Made by a program: the position numbers and the translations under genes. 64,000 nt of DNA from Przewalskia tangutica (taxonomy: Eukaryota > Streptophyta > Magnoliopsida > Solanales > Solanaceae): assembly GCA_029844215.1 (NCBI GenBank), contig CM056728.1, forward strand, positions 61,729,789 to 61,793,788. Reading direction: 5' to 3'. The stretch's first letter is position 1. Each line of letters begins with the position of its first letter. This document shows positions 22,888-34,329 of the stretch, piece after piece. The notes beneath the pieces are model-generated. The model was not told the origin of the DNA, did no database searches, and saw nothing but the letters and a program-made list of their open reading frames with translations.

Positions 22888-23831
22888 TAATATGCCCCAA
22901 GAATGCCACTGAGGCCAACCGAAACTCACACTTCGAAAACTTGGCATACAATCGCCGGTCTTTGGTGGACTCAAATCGCCCTCAAACGGTCCGCATGTTC
23001 TGCTTCGACGAGAATAAACCAGGATGTCATCAATGAATACTATAACAAACGTATCCAGAAATGGCTTGAACACCCGATTCATTAAATCCATAAACACCGC
23101 TGGAGCATTAGTCAACCCAAAAGACATCACCCTGAACTCATAATGCCCATACCGGGTCCTGAATGCAATCTTCGGGATATCTGCCTCTCTAACCCGCACC
23201 TGATGGTAACCGGACCGCAGGTCTATCTTCGAGAAATACCTAGCACACTGCAACTGGTCAAACAAATCATCAATCTTGGGGAGGGGATACATATTCTTGA
23301 TGGTTACCTTGTTCAGCTACCTATAGTCAATACACATCCACATCGACCCATCCTTCTTCTTCATAAACAATACCGGCGCTCCCCAAGGAGATGTACTAGG
23401 CTTAATGAAGCTTTTTTCCAGCAAATCTCTCAGCTGGTCATTCAACTCCTTCAACTCAGCAGGTGTCATTCTATACGGAGGAATGGATATCGGTTGGGTA
23501 TCTGGCAGAACATCAATACAGAACTCTATCTCCCGCTCTGGAGGAATACCTGGGAGATCATCAGGGAATACATCTGGGAATTCACTAACAACCGAAACTG
23601 ACTGAAGAGCTGGTACCCCAGCTTCCGTATCGAACACCCGAATCAGATGATAGATATACCCCTTTCTAACCATCTTTCTGGCCTTGAGGTAAGAAATAAA
23701 CCTACCCCTCGGCGACGCTATATTCCCTTTCCACACGATAATTGGCTCACGGGAAACTGGAATCGGACCAACTTCTCCCTACAATCAACATTGGCATAAC
23801 AGGAAGCCAACCAGTCCATACCCATAATGAC
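22888..23831 (-). pseudogene. pol: pol of element P, piece 1: protease end and reverse transcriptase
   Basis: On the minus strand, from 23831 down, the protease C-terminal part reads VIMGMDWLASCYANVDCR, followed by the linker region (WKGNIASPRGRFISYLKAR). The RT domain follows: VFPDDLPGIPPEREIEF, KSFIKPSTSPWGAPVLF, KKDGS.W.CIDYR, LPKIDDLFDQL, FSKIDLRSGYHQ, MSFGLTNAPAVFMDLMN and the catalytic FIDDILVYSR, then YAKFSKCEF and AFLGHI. Lesions are a frameshift between FQFP and EPIIVWKG, an in-frame TAG in place of the residue after CIDYR (about 23316), and at least one frameshift between ILVYSR and YAKFSK. Upstream protease and gag are lost beyond the LTR at 23832. Downstream pol resumes at 13583. 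Confidence 0.93.
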
Positions 23832-24432
23832 TGTTATACCCCGTAGTTCCAGGGTATGTATGTGAGGACGTACGTACGAGAATATGACATTAAGATTGGA
23901 AAGGAAGAAAGATTTGATTTTCCGACGGAAAATTTTCCGGATTTTGTGAAGGAAAAAGGTTCGTTAATGGGAATTGGATTCCCAGATTTGGTATTCGTAC
24001 TTCTGGGAATATAATAGAATTATGGACTTTTATTTCCAGATTTGGTCACGTGGGGTCCACGGGGAAAATTTACTGTTTTGTGGGGCCCACTTTGTTTTCG
24101 AGATTTTGGACATTATGGATATTTTTGGGAGATGAAATATTTTGGACGAATTGGAGGGCGACACGTGGGGTGGGTGGCACATGGCCGAAATGTGTGTGCC
24201 ATGTGGCCTCTTGGCCGTTTTGTGTAGACAAGTGGCAAGCCACTTGTCTCAAGTTTTGTTAGACATGTGGATGGTGGGACCCACACACACTTGTCCCCAA
24301 TCTCTACCACACACTTGCTTTGATCCTAGCCCTTGGTTGGCTTATAAATACCCCCATTGTTGCAAGACTTCTTCATCCACACTTAGAATAATTTCAAAGA
24401 CTTGAGAAAATACTCTCTCCCTTCCTTGTGTG
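23832..24432 (+). mobile_element. Type B LTR head, plus strand, in protease of P
   Basis: This begins TGTTATACCCCGTAGTTCC at 23832 after ATGAC (its probable left TSD) and runs 601 bp through GACGTACGTACGAG, the GTGGGGCCCAC block, GGCGACACGTGG and a TATAAATA (about 24343). It is broken at 24433, where element D begins on the other strand. Its continuation was not found to the right within the window. Confidence 0.85.
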
Positions 24433-25154
24433 TGTCACGACCCGACCCCGGGCCCGCGACTGGTGCCTTACCCGGGCACCCTAGTGATACAACATCAGAG
24501 AAAATCAGCGGAAATAAAAACTTAAACATGAAACAAGATATAAAATAAGAAATAGGCTAACCAAAACGGTCACCTTTCTGCATATATATAAAAACTTGAA
24601 CAGTTACATCCTTTACAAACCCTGCCCACAACAATACTACAGACCTCTAAGAGTTTTTATAACAACTATGACGGGACAGGGCCCCGCCATACCCCTGAAT
24701 GTACAAGTACCTACAATCTCAGGGAATCATACCAAAAGATAAGCCTCCGGAGAAACGGAGCTTCCCAAAACACTGAATTGTGATCCTATGAGCGAGGATC
24801 AACAACCGGTGTACCTCTACCTGCGGCATGAACGCAGCTTCAAGGAGGTCGAGACAACAGTACCAAGTATGTGAAATGAAAATATCAGAATGAAATCATA
24901 ACAGTCTATATAAAACAGGAGACATGTATGATAACCAAACTACAGTACACCATATATAAACAGTCATGTCAAGTCAGAGACTCACGCCCTCAAAGTCATC
25001 ACTCATGCCCGTGGAATTCCTTCCTCACGGCCGGCAGTCTATGACATAAATCATACTCATGTGACGCGCCCGTGGCATCTTACCTCACTGTCGGAGTACA
25101 CATATACAACACATATATATATATATAACGTGGCCGCATGCCCCGGAATCCCTC
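24433..25154 (-). mobile_element. 3' LTR of element D, terminal segment
   Basis: The minus-strand end of the LTR (TGTCACGACCCG on the plus strand at 24433) includes the hairpin array (about 24650-24850) and the start of the repeat slot. It is broken by element B after the TSD CCCTC (25150-25154). Confidence 0.9.
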
Positions 25155-25364
25155 TGTTATACCCCGTATTTCCAGAGTATGTACGTAAGGACGTACGTAG
25201 AAATTTGAGCCTTAAAGATTAGGCAAGAACGAAATTTTGTGCACAAGTGCCGAAAAGAGTCGTTTTGACTAAACGTTTCACGACTACGTAGGAAAATTCC
25301 GGCTATGTCATTTTTAATTTTTGCGGATTTTTCCGAGAGACGAAACATTTTGGACCAACGGGAG
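25155..25364 (+). mobile_element. 5' LTR of element B, first 210 bp
   Basis: TGTTATACCCCGTATTTCC through GGACCAACGGGAG matches 39686-39895. It is broken by element A just before the U3 dyad, which resumes at 34330. Confidence 0.95.
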
Positions 25365-25779
25365 TGTTATACCCCGTATTTCCAGAGTATGTACGTGGGG
25401 GACGTACGTAGAAATTTTCGAACTTCATTAGGCTTGGCCGAATTCTTTTTGTGCACAACACCCGGTTAGAGTCGTTTTTCGACGAAACGTTTCCACAGCT
25501 TTCGTAGGGGAATTTCCGGCTATGTCATTTATAATTTTTGCGGATTTTTCCGAGAGACGAAACATTTTGGACCAACGAGAGGGTGACATGTGTCACCCTC
25601 ACATTGGAAGGCTTGGACGGCAAACATGGCAAGGCTTGGACGATTTGGCCTTGGCTTTTAGTCAAGGGTTAGGTAGGATATTTTGGTGGTAGATGGATAA
25701 GGTGTACTTAGGTGAATCCTAGCCCTACACTTGCTATACACTTGGATGGATCTTGCCATTGGTTGGCCTTTGCTTGACC

Positions 25780-25787
25780 TATAAATA
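25780..25787 (+). promoter_or_regulatory. TATA box of element A
   Basis: TATAAATA lies 415 bp into the LTR, after the motif TTGGTTGGCCTTTGCTTGACC that is conserved in all type A LTRs. Confidence 0.7.
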
Positions 25788-27651
25788 CCTCCATGTTGAT
25801 GAACTTCTTCATCCAAAATTGTTCTAAGTGTTAAAAATCTCTCCTCTCCTCAACCTTGAAATCGCCCAACACCCTCCCTGGTTAAGGCCTTTGGCCGAGA
25901 GCCTCACCCTCCCCTTTGTGGTGTCTAGCCGTGGGTACCCACTAGCCTAGTTGTTTCGTATAATACCCCTTTGTGGTATAGAAATACTCTCCTAGTATTG
26001 TTATAATGTCCAAATACCTCGCCCAAATACCTTGTAGTATTCCCAAGGTTACACTTATACAAAAGCCCGGAAAATACGATTATACTTCCTTTAGCCGCAA
26101 AAACGAAACCCTAAGGAAATCTTCACCGTTGTTGAAGTTGTAAGTAGAAGTTGGTTAGAACTTCAAGGGTTGTTTGAGCGCTCGGAGTAGAGCTAAGCGT
26201 TGCTCGGATCGACTTTATACTTGGATAATTTTGGGCTTATCGAGGTAAACACTCATCGTCCTTCTATTGTAATTGGAAATTACATGTTAGAATATATAGT
26301 TGAAGTATACTATATATAGAATCGAACGTAGTATTGTGGCAATGTCTTTTGACTTAAGCACGAAGAATAAAGAATCGAATCGAATCTGTAATTACATAGG
26401 ATGTATTGCAGAGACTTGTGTAGTATTATCGAGTAGAATTGTACACGTCAGGTTAGGCGTATAAACCCCGGTTGGCTTGCAGCCTACCGATGATAGAGAG
26501 AGATTTGCTTGGCGCAAGTGAGGTGCGCCGAATTTTACAGAGAAAGATGGGAACTTGTGTTTAAGATTTAATAGACGTTTGTGGCCTTTATAGGTGAAAG
26601 TACTAAGAGTAGCGTATTCTACTCGGAGTGGAAAGGGCTAGCAAGGTTGTAGTACTTGGAGCTTTTTGCTTATTGTCGATAATCGTCGCGAGGTATGTGA
26701 ACCTCTTCCTATCTCTTCTAGCATGATATATGTGAACTATGTAGTACGCAGACGCATACGTGTTAACCGTGTTTGATTGTTCCTAAACATAAAGTGTTAT
26801 AACGGCTTTATGGGAAGTTGTTATAACTTTTTATGTAGGTAAGAAAATACTTTGTGGTTTTAAAAGGTAATCGATGTGAATTATAAGCGCTAGTTATAAT
26901 AAAGAACTTGATGTATTTCAAAAGATTTATAAATCGTTTTGAAGGAGAGTAACACTTGGTTTTAAAGGTTTTAAAAAGAGTTATACTAGCTTTATGGGAG
27001 TTAGGTATAATGTCTTAAGAGAGGTAAAGAAAATGGTTTCTGATGTTAGAAGTTAAGAGACTTGATCTTATAAGATAAGAGACTTAACTTATTTGTTTTA
27101 ATGTGAATGTTTGTGTGAAACCTCATTCGTGAGTAATGAGTACTTGGTTTTATTTAAAGGGATAATGTTTCCGATTTGAAATCGTAATGTGTATCGACGG
27201 ACCACCGCAGCGTTAATAAAGGAAAATGTATTGAATAATGATGTATTGTATTAAAACCAAGTAAACCTCCATCCGCATAGAAACTAAGATGAGACAAAAT
27301 GATATTACATTTTCTAGATCATGGTCACTGTAATAAGGATGTTGTAAACAAGAATAACCTACTCTCACGTGAGACATATATTACTCAATTGTTCTAAAAG
27401 GAATCAGTGATTAAGTTTGGGAACTATGAAACCATTTGAAAATGAGAAGCTTGAGTAATTGAAACTAGGCAAACCGAACTTAGGAAAAGAATGTTGTTAC
27501 TTGATTTTGAAAAGGAATGTGGGTTGGTCATTCTAATACTACTATCGGGTGACTTTTATAAAAGTAATGGATCTCTTTTAAAAGAACTTAACGTATGTAG
27601 TACTTTGGGGTTAAAAACCCGGACTTTGGCATAAAATGAAAGTACTTTGAG

Positions 27652-27747
27652 TTGTCGTGAAACTTGCCTACGCTTGTTGTTGTGAAACTTGCCTACGCTT
27701 GTTGTTGTGAAACTTGCCTATGCTTGTTGTTGTGAAACTTGCCTATG
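27652..27747 (+). repeat. 25-bp tandem repeat, 4 copies
   Basis: The unit GTGAAACTTGCCTA(C/T)GCTTG plus TTGTT is repeated four times in the 5' LTR of A. The 3' LTR has five copies (about 33195-33317). Element B has GTGTAACTTGCCTATGCTTG versions at 36325-36430 and 41900-42010. Confidence 0.9.
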
Positions 27748-28742
27748 ATGATAGCCTTTGTTGTGCAAGTGTGGTATTTCTGTGTTACCGCGTCTCTCGA
27801 TAGAGTCGGTTGACTTGTTGAGAACTTACTTGGACGTCTTTGGCGGTGATGGAGAATTCCACGTATGTTTCCATTTTGATTATCGCTTGTTGTTGATGTC
27901 ACATGGACATGTCTACACCACGCAAAGATTCCGGCACGCGCCACGCGTTGATTACCGATATATGGTTATTATCGCAACATGGGCGTGTCTACACCGACGC
28001 AGATTCGGGGCATGTGGCCACGCGCGAGGTTGACCACCCGATATATTGTTATTGAGGTTACATGGGCATGTCTACACCGTCGCGATTCCGGTACGTGGCC
28101 ACGCGCTTATTATTGTTGCATCATGGACATGTCTACACCGTCGCGATTCGGGCACGCGCCATGATGCGAACATGATGGATGTTGGGCGTGAGACCCATAG
28201 TTATATTTAGTGGTGACTTTGAGGCGTGAGTCCACGACTGATCGCTTTTATGTTGCGTCTTGTATTTTGGTTATCATACATGTCTCCCGCTTTTAAGCTA
28301 TTATGATTTCATTCTGATTTGTGATTCACATACTTGGTACTGTTAGATCGACCTCCTTGGGGCTGCGTCACGCCGCAGTAGAGGTACATCGGTCGTGGAT
28401 CCCGCTCTTAGGATCTCATTTCAGCGTGTTGAAACTCCGTTCCTTGGAGGCTTATCTTTGGTATGTTTCCACTGAGTTGTAGGTTCTTGTACATTCGTGG
28501 TATGGCGGCCCCTGTCCGTCATAGTTGTTGTAAATCTTAAGTGCAGAGTAATTGTTGGTGGTTTGTAAAAAGGATAAGCGTCGTTTTTATGTATATACTT
28601 GAAGGCAAATCGCTTGCTGGCCTGTTTATTTATTATATCTCTTGTTTCATGACTCGTTTTTTATTTTCCGCTGTTTTTCTATGATTTTGTATCAATAGGG
28701 TGCCCGGTAAGGCACGATGTGCCCGGTTCGGGTGTTACAAAG

Positions 28743-28756
28743 TGGTATCGAGCGAT
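28743..28756 (+). promoter_or_regulatory. Primer-binding site of element A
   Basis: TGGTATCGAGCG lies 3 bp after the LTR. Compared with TGGTATCAGAGC (iMet tRNA complement, intact in D), one A of the CAG is missing. The same loss is seen in B and E. Confidence 0.8.
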
Positions 28757-28799
28757 TAGTCCTCGGAAAGTGTCTACGCACCGTGTCTAGTAGAGTCTT

Positions 28800-28833
28800 G
28801 ATTATCGGTGTGTTGTGCACCACATCTATAATC
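28800..28833 (+). promoter_or_regulatory. Leader hairpin with GTGCAC loop (DIS-like), element A
   Basis: GATTAT (28800-28805) pairs with ATAATC (28828-28833), and GGTGTG (28807-28812) with CACATC (28821-28826, one G-U). The loop TTGTGCAC carries the palindrome GTGCAC (28815-28820). It lies 57 nt after the PBS start and about 110 nt before the gag ATG. Confidence 0.6.
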
Positions 28834-28940
28834 GAGGCTATAGGACATTTAGGATTGGTTTCCATTCTTCTCATTACGAGATCGTGCCTTAGAGCCGTGT
28901 TGTAAGTTGGACCCTCCGACGTGTTTCGTTTTTACCGATT

Positions 28941-30156
28941 ATGCCTCTGCGAAGGCAACCAGGCCCGAAGGGCAAGGCAGGCGGAGGCGCTAGTGGATTC
29001 AGAGGAGTACGAGCGCGCAGCCCGGCCAAGACTGAGTAGTGCTTGAGACGGCGAGTTTTGCGACGCCGCCAAACACCAAAGAGAGTTTAGAGCGCAGCGA
29101 TGGTCGCTGAGACTACAAGATACGAGCCTCCACCCCACGCTGAGCGGGGAGATGGGTCACAGAGATGGCGATTATTGCCGTTGTGGCAGATATGAGGATA
29201 GCCGGACGCAGTTAGCCTGGGGCCCAAAGAAGACTGTAAGGCACCCGAGGCGCATTTGAGGCTACGGATTTCCTTAGTTGTAGCCCGCTCGAGTTTTACT
29301 GGTCGAGGCCGAGGATGATCCGCAGGAGTTCATCGTCGATTCTGAGAGGATCACGCGGTGATCAAGGCTTCGCAGAGATCGAGTCTGTGACATTTGTTCG
29401 CATCGGCCGCGTGATACCGCGATCGATTGGTTTGACTTCGGAGCTTTCGGGAGAGCATGCACTTCCACCGTTTGGGACGAGTTTTGGGGCCTTCGGCACA
29501 TTTCTTGCCTCCACAAATGAGGAGGGCTCGCCGGCGCATTTTTGATGTTGAGGCGAGCCGCGCATGGTCGAGTACAATGTGGAGTTCGACTCATTGGCGG
29601 TATGTTCCCGCATTAGTAGCTAGTATGGAGGATCGAGTGCACCGATATGTTACAGAGGCTCGATGATTACCTAGCGAGAGTTGTTCGGTGTTTCTCTTCA
29701 CCGCATGGACATTGCCCGCATTCGTGCTCATGCACTGTGCGAGCGCAGAGATCGACGGGTGGACCGCTTTCAACAGAAAAAGGCCAAGACGGCCGGATAT
29801 TTTAGCGACTTTCGAGGCGGACCGCCTCAGCAGCAGACTAGTTATGTACCTCCGCCATTGCAGAGTGGTCCTCCGCAGCCTTCGGGACCCTTGGGATATT
29901 CGAGGCGTGTCCGGGCTCCTGTTTCGGGATGTTCGCGAGTAGGGTGTTGGCGGATCGCACTACCCTACCTCGGTGGTCGATGTAGTGACCGTATTTCGGA
30001 GAGTGTCGTAGTACGAAGGGAGCTTGTTATTCTTGCGCCAACAGGGCCATATGACGAGAGACCGCTCGACTGTGGTAGCGGTAGGATAGCACGCACTACT
30101 GTGAGCAGCGGGCCACTAGAGAGTCGCGTGGAAGTTCCCAGTTTTAGCGGTCCTTG
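28941..30156 (+). pseudogene. gag: Decayed gag of element A
   Basis: An ATG at 28941 opens MPLRRQPGPKGK, the same Gag start as in B. Similarity to B continues over the whole gene (for example DPQEFI-like bases near 29320, the PPQMRRAR region near 29515, MEDRVHRYVTEA near 29625, ARIRAHAL near 29710). The frame changes many times and no frame is open for long. The zinc-knuckle region (about 29945-30075) has lost its regular cysteines. Many lesions fall at CAG/CTG/GGCC words where B has the intact word, so some may be consensus errors rather than mutations. Confidence 0.8.
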
Positions 30157-30899
30157 AACCGCCTAGTTTCAGGTATATCCTTAACCCTGTAGATACTTGT
30201 ATGTATTGATGTTAATGATGTGTTAAGTGTTATGTTCGGATAGCTTTATGCTATTGTGTGATTTAAAAATCTGGTTAGTGTTAGATGGAAGTGGTAGCTT
30301 CCATGATGTGTTCCGTGTCGAGGAGCGGGAGTTGGCGCCTGATGGGTCGGGTCAGCCATGTTGCGGGCCAACCCGCGTCCGCTTCGGCGGCGGTCAGCTG
30401 CGGTCCCGCGGTGGTGGTCACGAGGGTGCTAGGCCCAAGATTAGATGACCATCGTATGAGTTCATAGATATGTTCGACCAGAATCAGTTCGTGGAGGCCG
30501 AGAATGGCCTTAGAGGAAATCGAGGTAGTAAGATGACCAAGTTTGAGGTAGTAACTCGAGGGTTGGAAACGTAAACGTTGACGAAGTGTGGTACGGATAC
30601 TAGAAAGAGCTCGAGTGTTCGGAAAGTGCGACGAGATAGGGAGAAGTGAACGTGTGTGATCGCTTTCTTTTGTGAAATGTAGGTGCGAAGGGAGTGTATT
30701 TTAGACCTTGGTGGGGACTTTTGTGCTAACTGAGGTGGTTCCTCGTTGGCGTGGATTTGGGTTTTGCGCGCATGTTATTTTGTGGCCAGGTGTGGCATGT
30801 TTGATTCTCGTAAGTATAGTAGTGAAGACTATACTGGCGCACGTTTGTTTTGAGACTTAGAAGGAACATTCGGGACGAATGTTTCTAAGGAGGGGAGAA
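30157..30899 (+). other. 3' non-coding internal region and PPT of element A
   Basis: Non-coding, with the conserved TGGTCACGAGGGTGCTAGGCCC block (about 30413-30435). The PPT-side hairpin AACATTCG (30865-30872) / CGAATGTT (30876-30883) and the purine tract TAAGGAGGGGAGAA come just before the LTR at 30900. Confidence 0.75.
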
Positions 30900-33800
30900 T
30901 GTTATACCCCGTATTTCCAGAGTATGTACGTGGGGGACGTACGTAGAAATTTTCGAACTTCATTAGGCTTGGCCGAATTCTTTTTGTGCACAACACCCGG
31001 TTAGAGTCGTTTTTCGACGAAACGTTTCCACAGCTTTCGTAGGGGAATTTCCGGCTATGTCATTTATAATTTTTGCGGATTTTTCCGAGAGACGAAACAT
31101 TTTGGACCAACGAGAGGGTGACATGTGTCACCCTCACATTGGAAGGCTTGGACGGCAAACATGGCAAGGCTTGGACGATTTGGCCTTGGCTTTTAGTCGG
31201 CGGTTAGGTAGGATATTTTGGTGGTAGATGGATAAGGTGTACTTAGGTGAATCCTAGCCCTACACTTGCTATACACTTGGATGGATCTTGGCCATTGGTT
31301 GGCCTTTGCTTGACCTATAAATACCCTCCATGTTGATGAACTTCTTCATCCAAAATTGTTCTAAGTGTTAAAAATCTCTCCTCTCCTCAACCTTGAAATC
31401 GCCCAACACCCCTCCCTGGTTAAGGCCTTTGCCGAGAGCCTCACCCTCCCCTTTGTGGTGTCAGCCGTGGGTACCCCAGCCTAGTTGTTTCGTATAATAC
31501 CCCTTGTTGTGGTATAGAAATACTCTCCTAGTATTGTTATAATGTCCAAATACCTTGGCCCAAATACCTTGTAGTATTCCCAAGGTTACACTTATACAAA
31601 AGCCCAGAAAATACGATTATACTTCCTTTAGCCGCAAAAACGAAACCCTAAGGAAATCTTCACCCGTTGTTGAAGTTGTAAGTAGAAGTTGGTTAGAACT
31701 TCTAAGGGTTGTTCGAGCGCCGAGTAGAGCTAAGCGTTGCTCGGGATCGACTTTATACTTGGATAATTTTGGGCTTATCGAGGTAAACACTATCGCCTTC
31801 TATTGTAATTGGAAATTACATGTTAGAATATATAGTCAAGTATACTATATATAGAATCAACGTAGTATTGTGGCAATGTCTTTTGACTTAAGCTGAAGAA
31901 TAAAGAATCGAATCGAATCAGAATTACATAGGTTTGTATCAGCGGTAGACTTGTGTAGTATTCTCGAGTAGAATTGTACACGCCCGGTTAGGCGTATAAA
32001 CCCCCGGTTGGCTTGGTAGCCTCGATAGAGAGAGATTTGCTTGTGGCGGTGGAGAGGCTTGCCGAATTTTACGTAGAAAGATGGGAACTTGTGTTTAAGA
32101 TTTAATGACGTTTGTGGCCTTTATAGGTGAAAGTACTAAGAGTAGCGTATTCTACTCGAGTGGAAAGGGCAGCAAGGTTGTAGTACTTGGAGCTTTTTGC
32201 TTATTGTCGATAATCGTCGCGAGGTATGTGAACCTCTTCCTATCTCTTCGAGCATGATATGTGTGAACTATGTAGTACCAGACGCATACGTGTTAACCGT
32301 GGTTTGATTGTTCTTAAAACATAAAGTGTTATAACGACTTTATGGGAAGTTGGTTATAACAGCTTTATGTAGGTAAGAAAATACTTTGTGGTTTTAAAAG
32401 GTAACTGATGTGAATTATAACTGGCTAGTTATAATAAAGAACTTGATGTATTTCAAAAGATTTATAAATCGTTTTGAAGGGAGAGTAACACTTGGTTTTA
32501 AAGGTTTTAAAAAGAGTTATACTAGCTTTATGGGGAGTTAGGTATAATGTCTTAAGAGAGGTAAAGAAAATGGTTTACTGATGTTAGAAGTTAAGAGACT
32601 TGATCTTATAAGATAAGAGACTTAACTTATTTGTTTTAATGTGAATGTTTGTGTGAAACCTCATTCGTGAGTAATGAGTACTTGGTTTTATTTAAAGGGA
32701 TAATGTTTTACTGATTTCGGAAATCAGAATGTGTATCGACATGCACCAATCGCAGTTAATAAAGGAAAATGTATTGAATAATGATGTATCGTATTAAAAC
32801 CGGTAGAAACCTCCATCCGCATAAACTAAGATGAGACAAAATGATATTACATTTTCTAGATCATGGTCATTGTAATAAGGATGTTGTAAACAAGAATAAC
32901 CTACTCTCACGTGAGACATATATTACTCAATTGTTCTAAAAAGGAATCAAGTGATTAAGTTTGGGAACTATGAAACCATTTGAAAATGAGAAGCTTGAGT
33001 AATTGAAACTAGGCAAACTGGAACTTAGGAAAAGAATGTTGTTACTTGATTTTGAAAAGGGAATGTGGGTTGGTCATTCTAATACTACTGTATCGTGACT
33101 TTTATAAAAGTAATGGATCTCTTTTAAAAGAACTTAACGTATGTAGTACTTTGGGGTTAAAAACCCGGACTTTGGCATAAAATGAAAGTACTTTGAGTTG
33201 TTGTGAAACTTGCCTATGCTTGTTGTTGTGAAACTTGCCTACGCTTGTTGTTGTGAAACTTGCCTATGCTTGTTGTTGTGAAACTTGCCTATGCTTGTTG
33301 TTGTGAAACTTGCCTATGATGATAGCCTTTGTTGTGCAAGTGTGGTATTTCTGTGTTACCGCGTCTCTCGATAGAGGGTCGGTTGACTTGTTGAGAACTT
33401 ACTTGACGCGTCTTTGGCGGTGATGGAGAATTCCACGGTATGTTTCCATTTTGATTCTCGTCTTGTTGTTGATGTCACGGACATGTCTACACCACGCAAA
33501 GATTCGGCACGCGCCACGCGGCGTTGATTACCCGATATATGGTTACCATCGCAACATGGACGGTTCACACCGACGCAGATTCGGCACGTGGCCACGCGCA
33601 GGTTGACCACCCAAAGATATTGTTATTGAGGTTACACGGGCATGTCTACACCGACGCGATTCCGGGGCACGTGCCACGCGGCCTTGTTATTGTTGCATCA
33701 TGGACATGTCTACACCGTCGCGATTCCGGCACGCGCCATGATGCGAACATGATGGATGTTGTGGGCGTGAGACCCATAGTTATATTTGAGTGGTGACTTT

Positions 33801-34324
33801 GGCGCGTGAGTCACGACTGATCGCTTTATGTTGCGTCTTGTATTTTGGTTATCATACATGTCTCTCGCTTTTAAGCTATTATGATTTCATTCTGATGTTG
33901 TGATTTCCACATACTGGTAATTGGCCAGATCGACCTCCTTCGGCTGCGTTCACGCCGCAGTAGGTACATCGGCCGTGATCCCCGCTCTTAGGATCTCATT
34001 TCAGCGTGTTGAAAGCTCCGTTCCTTCGGAGGCTTATCTTTGGTATGTTTCCTGAGTTGTAGGTTCTTTTACATTCGGGGTATGGCGGGCCACTGTCCGT
34101 CATAGTTGTTGTAAATCTTAAGTGCAGAGCATTGTTGCAAGGTGGTTTGTAAAAGGATAATTGTTCGGTTTTTATGTATATACCAAGGCAACTGCTTTTG
34201 GTTGGCCTGTTTATTTATTATATCTCTTGTTTCATGACTCGTGTTTTATTTTCCATTGGTTTTCTCGATGTTGTATCACTAGGTGCCCGGGTAAGGCACG
34301 AATCTGCCCGGTTCGGGTGTTAAG
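30900..34324 (+). mobile_element. 3' LTR of element A
   Basis: 3425 bp, collinear with 25365-28739. It has five copies of the 25-bp repeat (about 33195-33317) and the ATGTCTACACC repeats (33470-33745). It ends GGTTCGGGTGTTAAG, followed by AGGAG and the resumed B LTR. Confidence 0.92.
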
Positions 34325-34329
34325 AGGAG

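Larger units (their letters stand above)
25365..28739 (+). mobile_element. 5' LTR of element A
   Basis: TGTTATACCCCG to GGTGTTACA. It contains the dyad GGGTGACATGTGTCACCC (about 25585-25603), TATAAATA at 25780, GTTATAAC motifs (about 26790-26825), a 25-bp repeat (27652-27747) and the ATGTCTACACCG repeats (27895-28165). Long stretches equal the 3' LTR, but short garbled spots at CTG/CAG/CCGG words differ between the two. Confidence 0.92.
25365..34324 (+). mobile_element. Complete gag-only element A, type A
   Basis: This 8960-bp element is nested in the 5' LTR of B. The 5' LTR is 25365-28739 (3375 bp), the internal region 28740-30899 (2160 bp) and the 3' LTR 30900-34324 (3425 bp). Target duplication is GGGAG (25360-25364) against AGGAG (34325-34329), one mismatch, and the right terminus reads TTAAG where the left LTR has TTACA. 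PBS, leader hairpin, a decayed gag and a PPT are present. There is no pol. As the innermost element it is younger than B. Confidence 0.93.

Noticed and set aside
23143..23601. 152-codon plus-strand frame
   Set aside because: Antisense to the reverse transcriptase of P. The sense strand has all RT motifs.
25100..25140. Run of AT repeats near 25110-25130, also 44540, 44665 and 54885, as microsatellite markers of note
   Set aside because: Short TATA runs shared by the type B LTRs. They are ordinary parts of the LTR.
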